From the NCBI GenBank assembly GCA_002314055.1, contig DCBP01000072.1, positions 1-6,431 of the forward strand: 6,431 nt of DNA. Direction: 5' to 3'. Numbering within the stretch: position 1 is the stretch's first letter; each line of letters begins with the position of its first letter. Below the pieces are notes generated by a model. It saw nothing but the letters and a program-made list of their open reading frames with translations, did no database searches and was not told the origin of the DNA. The stretch is from Prevotella sp. UBA1104 (lineage in GTDB: Bacteria; Bacteroidota; Bacteroidia; Bacteroidales; Bacteroidaceae). Position numbers and translations under genes: made by a program. Shown here piece after piece: positions 6,419-6,431 of the stretch.

Positions 6419-6431
6419 TATTTAACCGTGT

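Noticed and set aside
6114..6425. 103-codon plus-strand frame running into the poly-G tract
   Set aside because: It starts antisense to the receptor signal-peptide region and ends in a glycine run made by the homopolymer.

Overview
The window looks like chromosomal DNA from a Bacteroidota, most likely Bacteroidales and plausibly Prevotellaceae. The evidence is promoter-like signals of the TAnnTTTG (-7) / TTTG (-33) type instead of the sigma70 -35/-10 pair, no Shine-Dalgarno sequences before the starts, a lipoprotein with an acidic stretch just after the lipidated Cys (a Bacteroidota surface-export signature), and a TonB-dependent receptor paired with a PepSY-type membrane protein. The genus is an inference from overall character, not from a marker gene.

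Layout, left to right. The first 19 bases are the 5' end of a tRNA gene on the minus strand, cut by the window edge, with a good Bacteroidota-type promoter just upstream. Positions 107-211 hold a G/C-skewed direct-repeat and long-hairpin element with no credible coding. A small orphan lipoprotein gene (264-860, minus) follows. It is divergent from priA (1034-3319, plus), the primosomal replication-restart helicase, which is complete with all its helicase motifs and eight zinc-binding cysteines. A 13-bp hairpin at 3372-3414 separates priA from the convergent genes beyond it and probably ends transcription from both sides.

The right half (3441-6285, minus) is a two-gene unit: an outer-membrane TonB-dependent receptor, then 43 bp later a small four-helix PepSY-TM inner-membrane protein with a His/Met/Gly-rich periplasmic loop. 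Together they look like a metal, heme or siderophore acquisition pair: the receptor brings the ligand through the outer membrane, and the membrane protein may bind or reduce the metal at the inner membrane. The 43-bp junction carries an imperfect tandem duplication of the end of the receptor gene, stop codon included.

Upstream of the receptor, at 6385-6418, is a G23-A-G10 homopolymer tract about 100 bp before the start codon. It is a candidate for phase-variable receptor expression, though a sequencing or assembly artefact is a real alternative. The poly-G tract, the His-rich loop and the repeat hairpin are the observations most worth following. No CRISPR array, transposase or phage gene is visible.
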